Assembly: GCA_040773965.1 (NCBI GenBank)
Contig: JAXGVG010000115.1
Location: forward strand, 1 to 5,775
Length of the DNA: 5,775 bases
Reading direction: 5' to 3'
DNA from: JAXGVG01 sp040773965
GTDB taxonomy: Bacteria; Pseudomonadota; Alphaproteobacteria; UBA9219
Made by a program: the position numbers and the translations under genes. Positions 5,419 to 5,775 of this stretch are shown piece by piece (position 1 is the stretch's first letter; each line of letters opens with the position of its first letter). The notes below the pieces were generated by a model. It was not told where the DNA came from, searched no databases, and worked only from the letters and a program-made list of their open reading frames with translations.

Positions 5419-5775
5419 TTATCCCGTCTTTTTCCGCTTCGCTTTTGCCGAAGCCGTTTTGCCCGGCGCACCGGTTACCGCGAAAATGTAATCGATTATT
5501 TTGGCGATGGCGTTGTATTCGTGCGCGAAAGGCGTGAAAGCGCGATATTCATCCATCCACGGCTTGAAGGGGCCGAGAAAATGAAAGATATGCGGGTCCT
5601 TTATCGTTTCCTTCAACCGGGATTCGGTCAGGCCGTAGCGGAGCGCATAGGTCGGCTGCATGCTGTACCCCATGTTCCACGTCGGATCGAGGTGAAGGTA
5701 TTTGCCGTCCACGGATTTGTTCAGCGGAGTCTGGTCCCATAGCTGGTAGCGTTTCGGGATCGAGTGGTAGTTTTC
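5419..5775 (-). CDS. glycosyltransferase family 8 protein, C-terminal part (start beyond right edge)
   Basis: The frame is open from the right edge to a TAA at 5419, giving 118 residues. The fragment begins ENYHSIPKRYQLWDQTPLNK, and the visible blocks are WDQTPLNK, LDPTWNM and PHIFHFLGPFKPW. These fit the C-terminal half of the GT8 (LgtC/RfaJ-like) fold, where the DQ..LN segment, the DPTWN segment and the late His of the H-F-x-G-x-x-KPW motif help form the metal and nucleotide-sugar site. The enzyme would transfer a hexose, commonly galactose or glucose, from a UDP-sugar onto a lipid-linked or LPS acceptor. The N-terminal nucleotide-binding half with its DxD motif lies outside the window. The protein ends in a basic tail (KTASAKAKRKKTG) that may be membrane- or phosphate-associating. 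A GTG at 5712 is internal and not a start. It converges on glf. Confidence 0.82.
   Translation of the reverse strand, partial: ENYHSIPKRYQLWDQTPLNKSVDGKYLHLDPTWNMGYSMQPTYALRYGLTESRLKETIKDPHIFHFLGPFKPWMDEYRAFTPFAHEYNAIAKIIDYIFAVTGAPGKTASAKAKRKKTG
5436..5460 (+). terminator. weak candidate terminator for glf
   Basis: GCTTCG (5436-5441) and CGAAGC (5449-5454) form a 6-bp stem with a 7-nt loop, followed after CG by TTTT. It begins about 20 nt after the glf stop, inside the 3' end of the opposing GT8 gene. The stem is short and the T-run brief, so it may simply reflect coding sequence. Confidence 0.25.

Overview
The window looks like part of a bacterial cell-surface polysaccharide locus on a moderately GC-rich chromosome. 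It holds six genes, two of them cut by the window edges, plus one unusual non-coding spacer. GC-rich codon use, several non-ATG starts and a CGTCATTCCGGA...TCCGGAATCCAG palindrome suggest a proteobacterium, perhaps an alphaproteobacterium. That placement is an impression from composition and the repeat, not a demonstrated assignment.

Left part (1-3908, minus strand). Four tightly packed genes read right to left: a small acyl carrier protein, an AMP-forming acyl ligase, a LuxE-type acyl-protein synthetase and a LuxC-type acyl-CoA/acyl-protein reductase whose C-terminus runs off the left edge. The gap between the first two is 8 nt, and the next two junctions are ATGA start/stop overlaps, so this is almost certainly one operon. 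The set contains everything needed to activate a carboxylic acid, hold it on a carrier and reduce it to an aldehyde. No luciferase subunit (LuxA/LuxB) is visible. The likely role is therefore making an acyl aldehyde, or a product derived from one, for something other than light; the neighbours point to glycan modification.

Middle (3909-4284). The divergent spacer between the reductase operon and glf is filled with at least four consecutive inverted repeats. The outermost pair of arms are recognisably related to each other, so 3971-4216 could be a small MITE-like element or two diverged copies of one palindromic repeat. Possible promoters sit on either side of this block.

Right part (4285-5775). 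A complete UDP-galactopyranose mutase gene (plus strand) converges, with only 3 nt between stop codons, on the 3' end of a glycosyltransferase family 8 gene (minus strand) that continues past the right edge. UDP-galactofuranose supply together with a GT8 enzyme supports a lipopolysaccharide or capsule locus. The aldehyde-forming operon may supply an acyl-derived building block or decoration for that glycan; this last step is inference.
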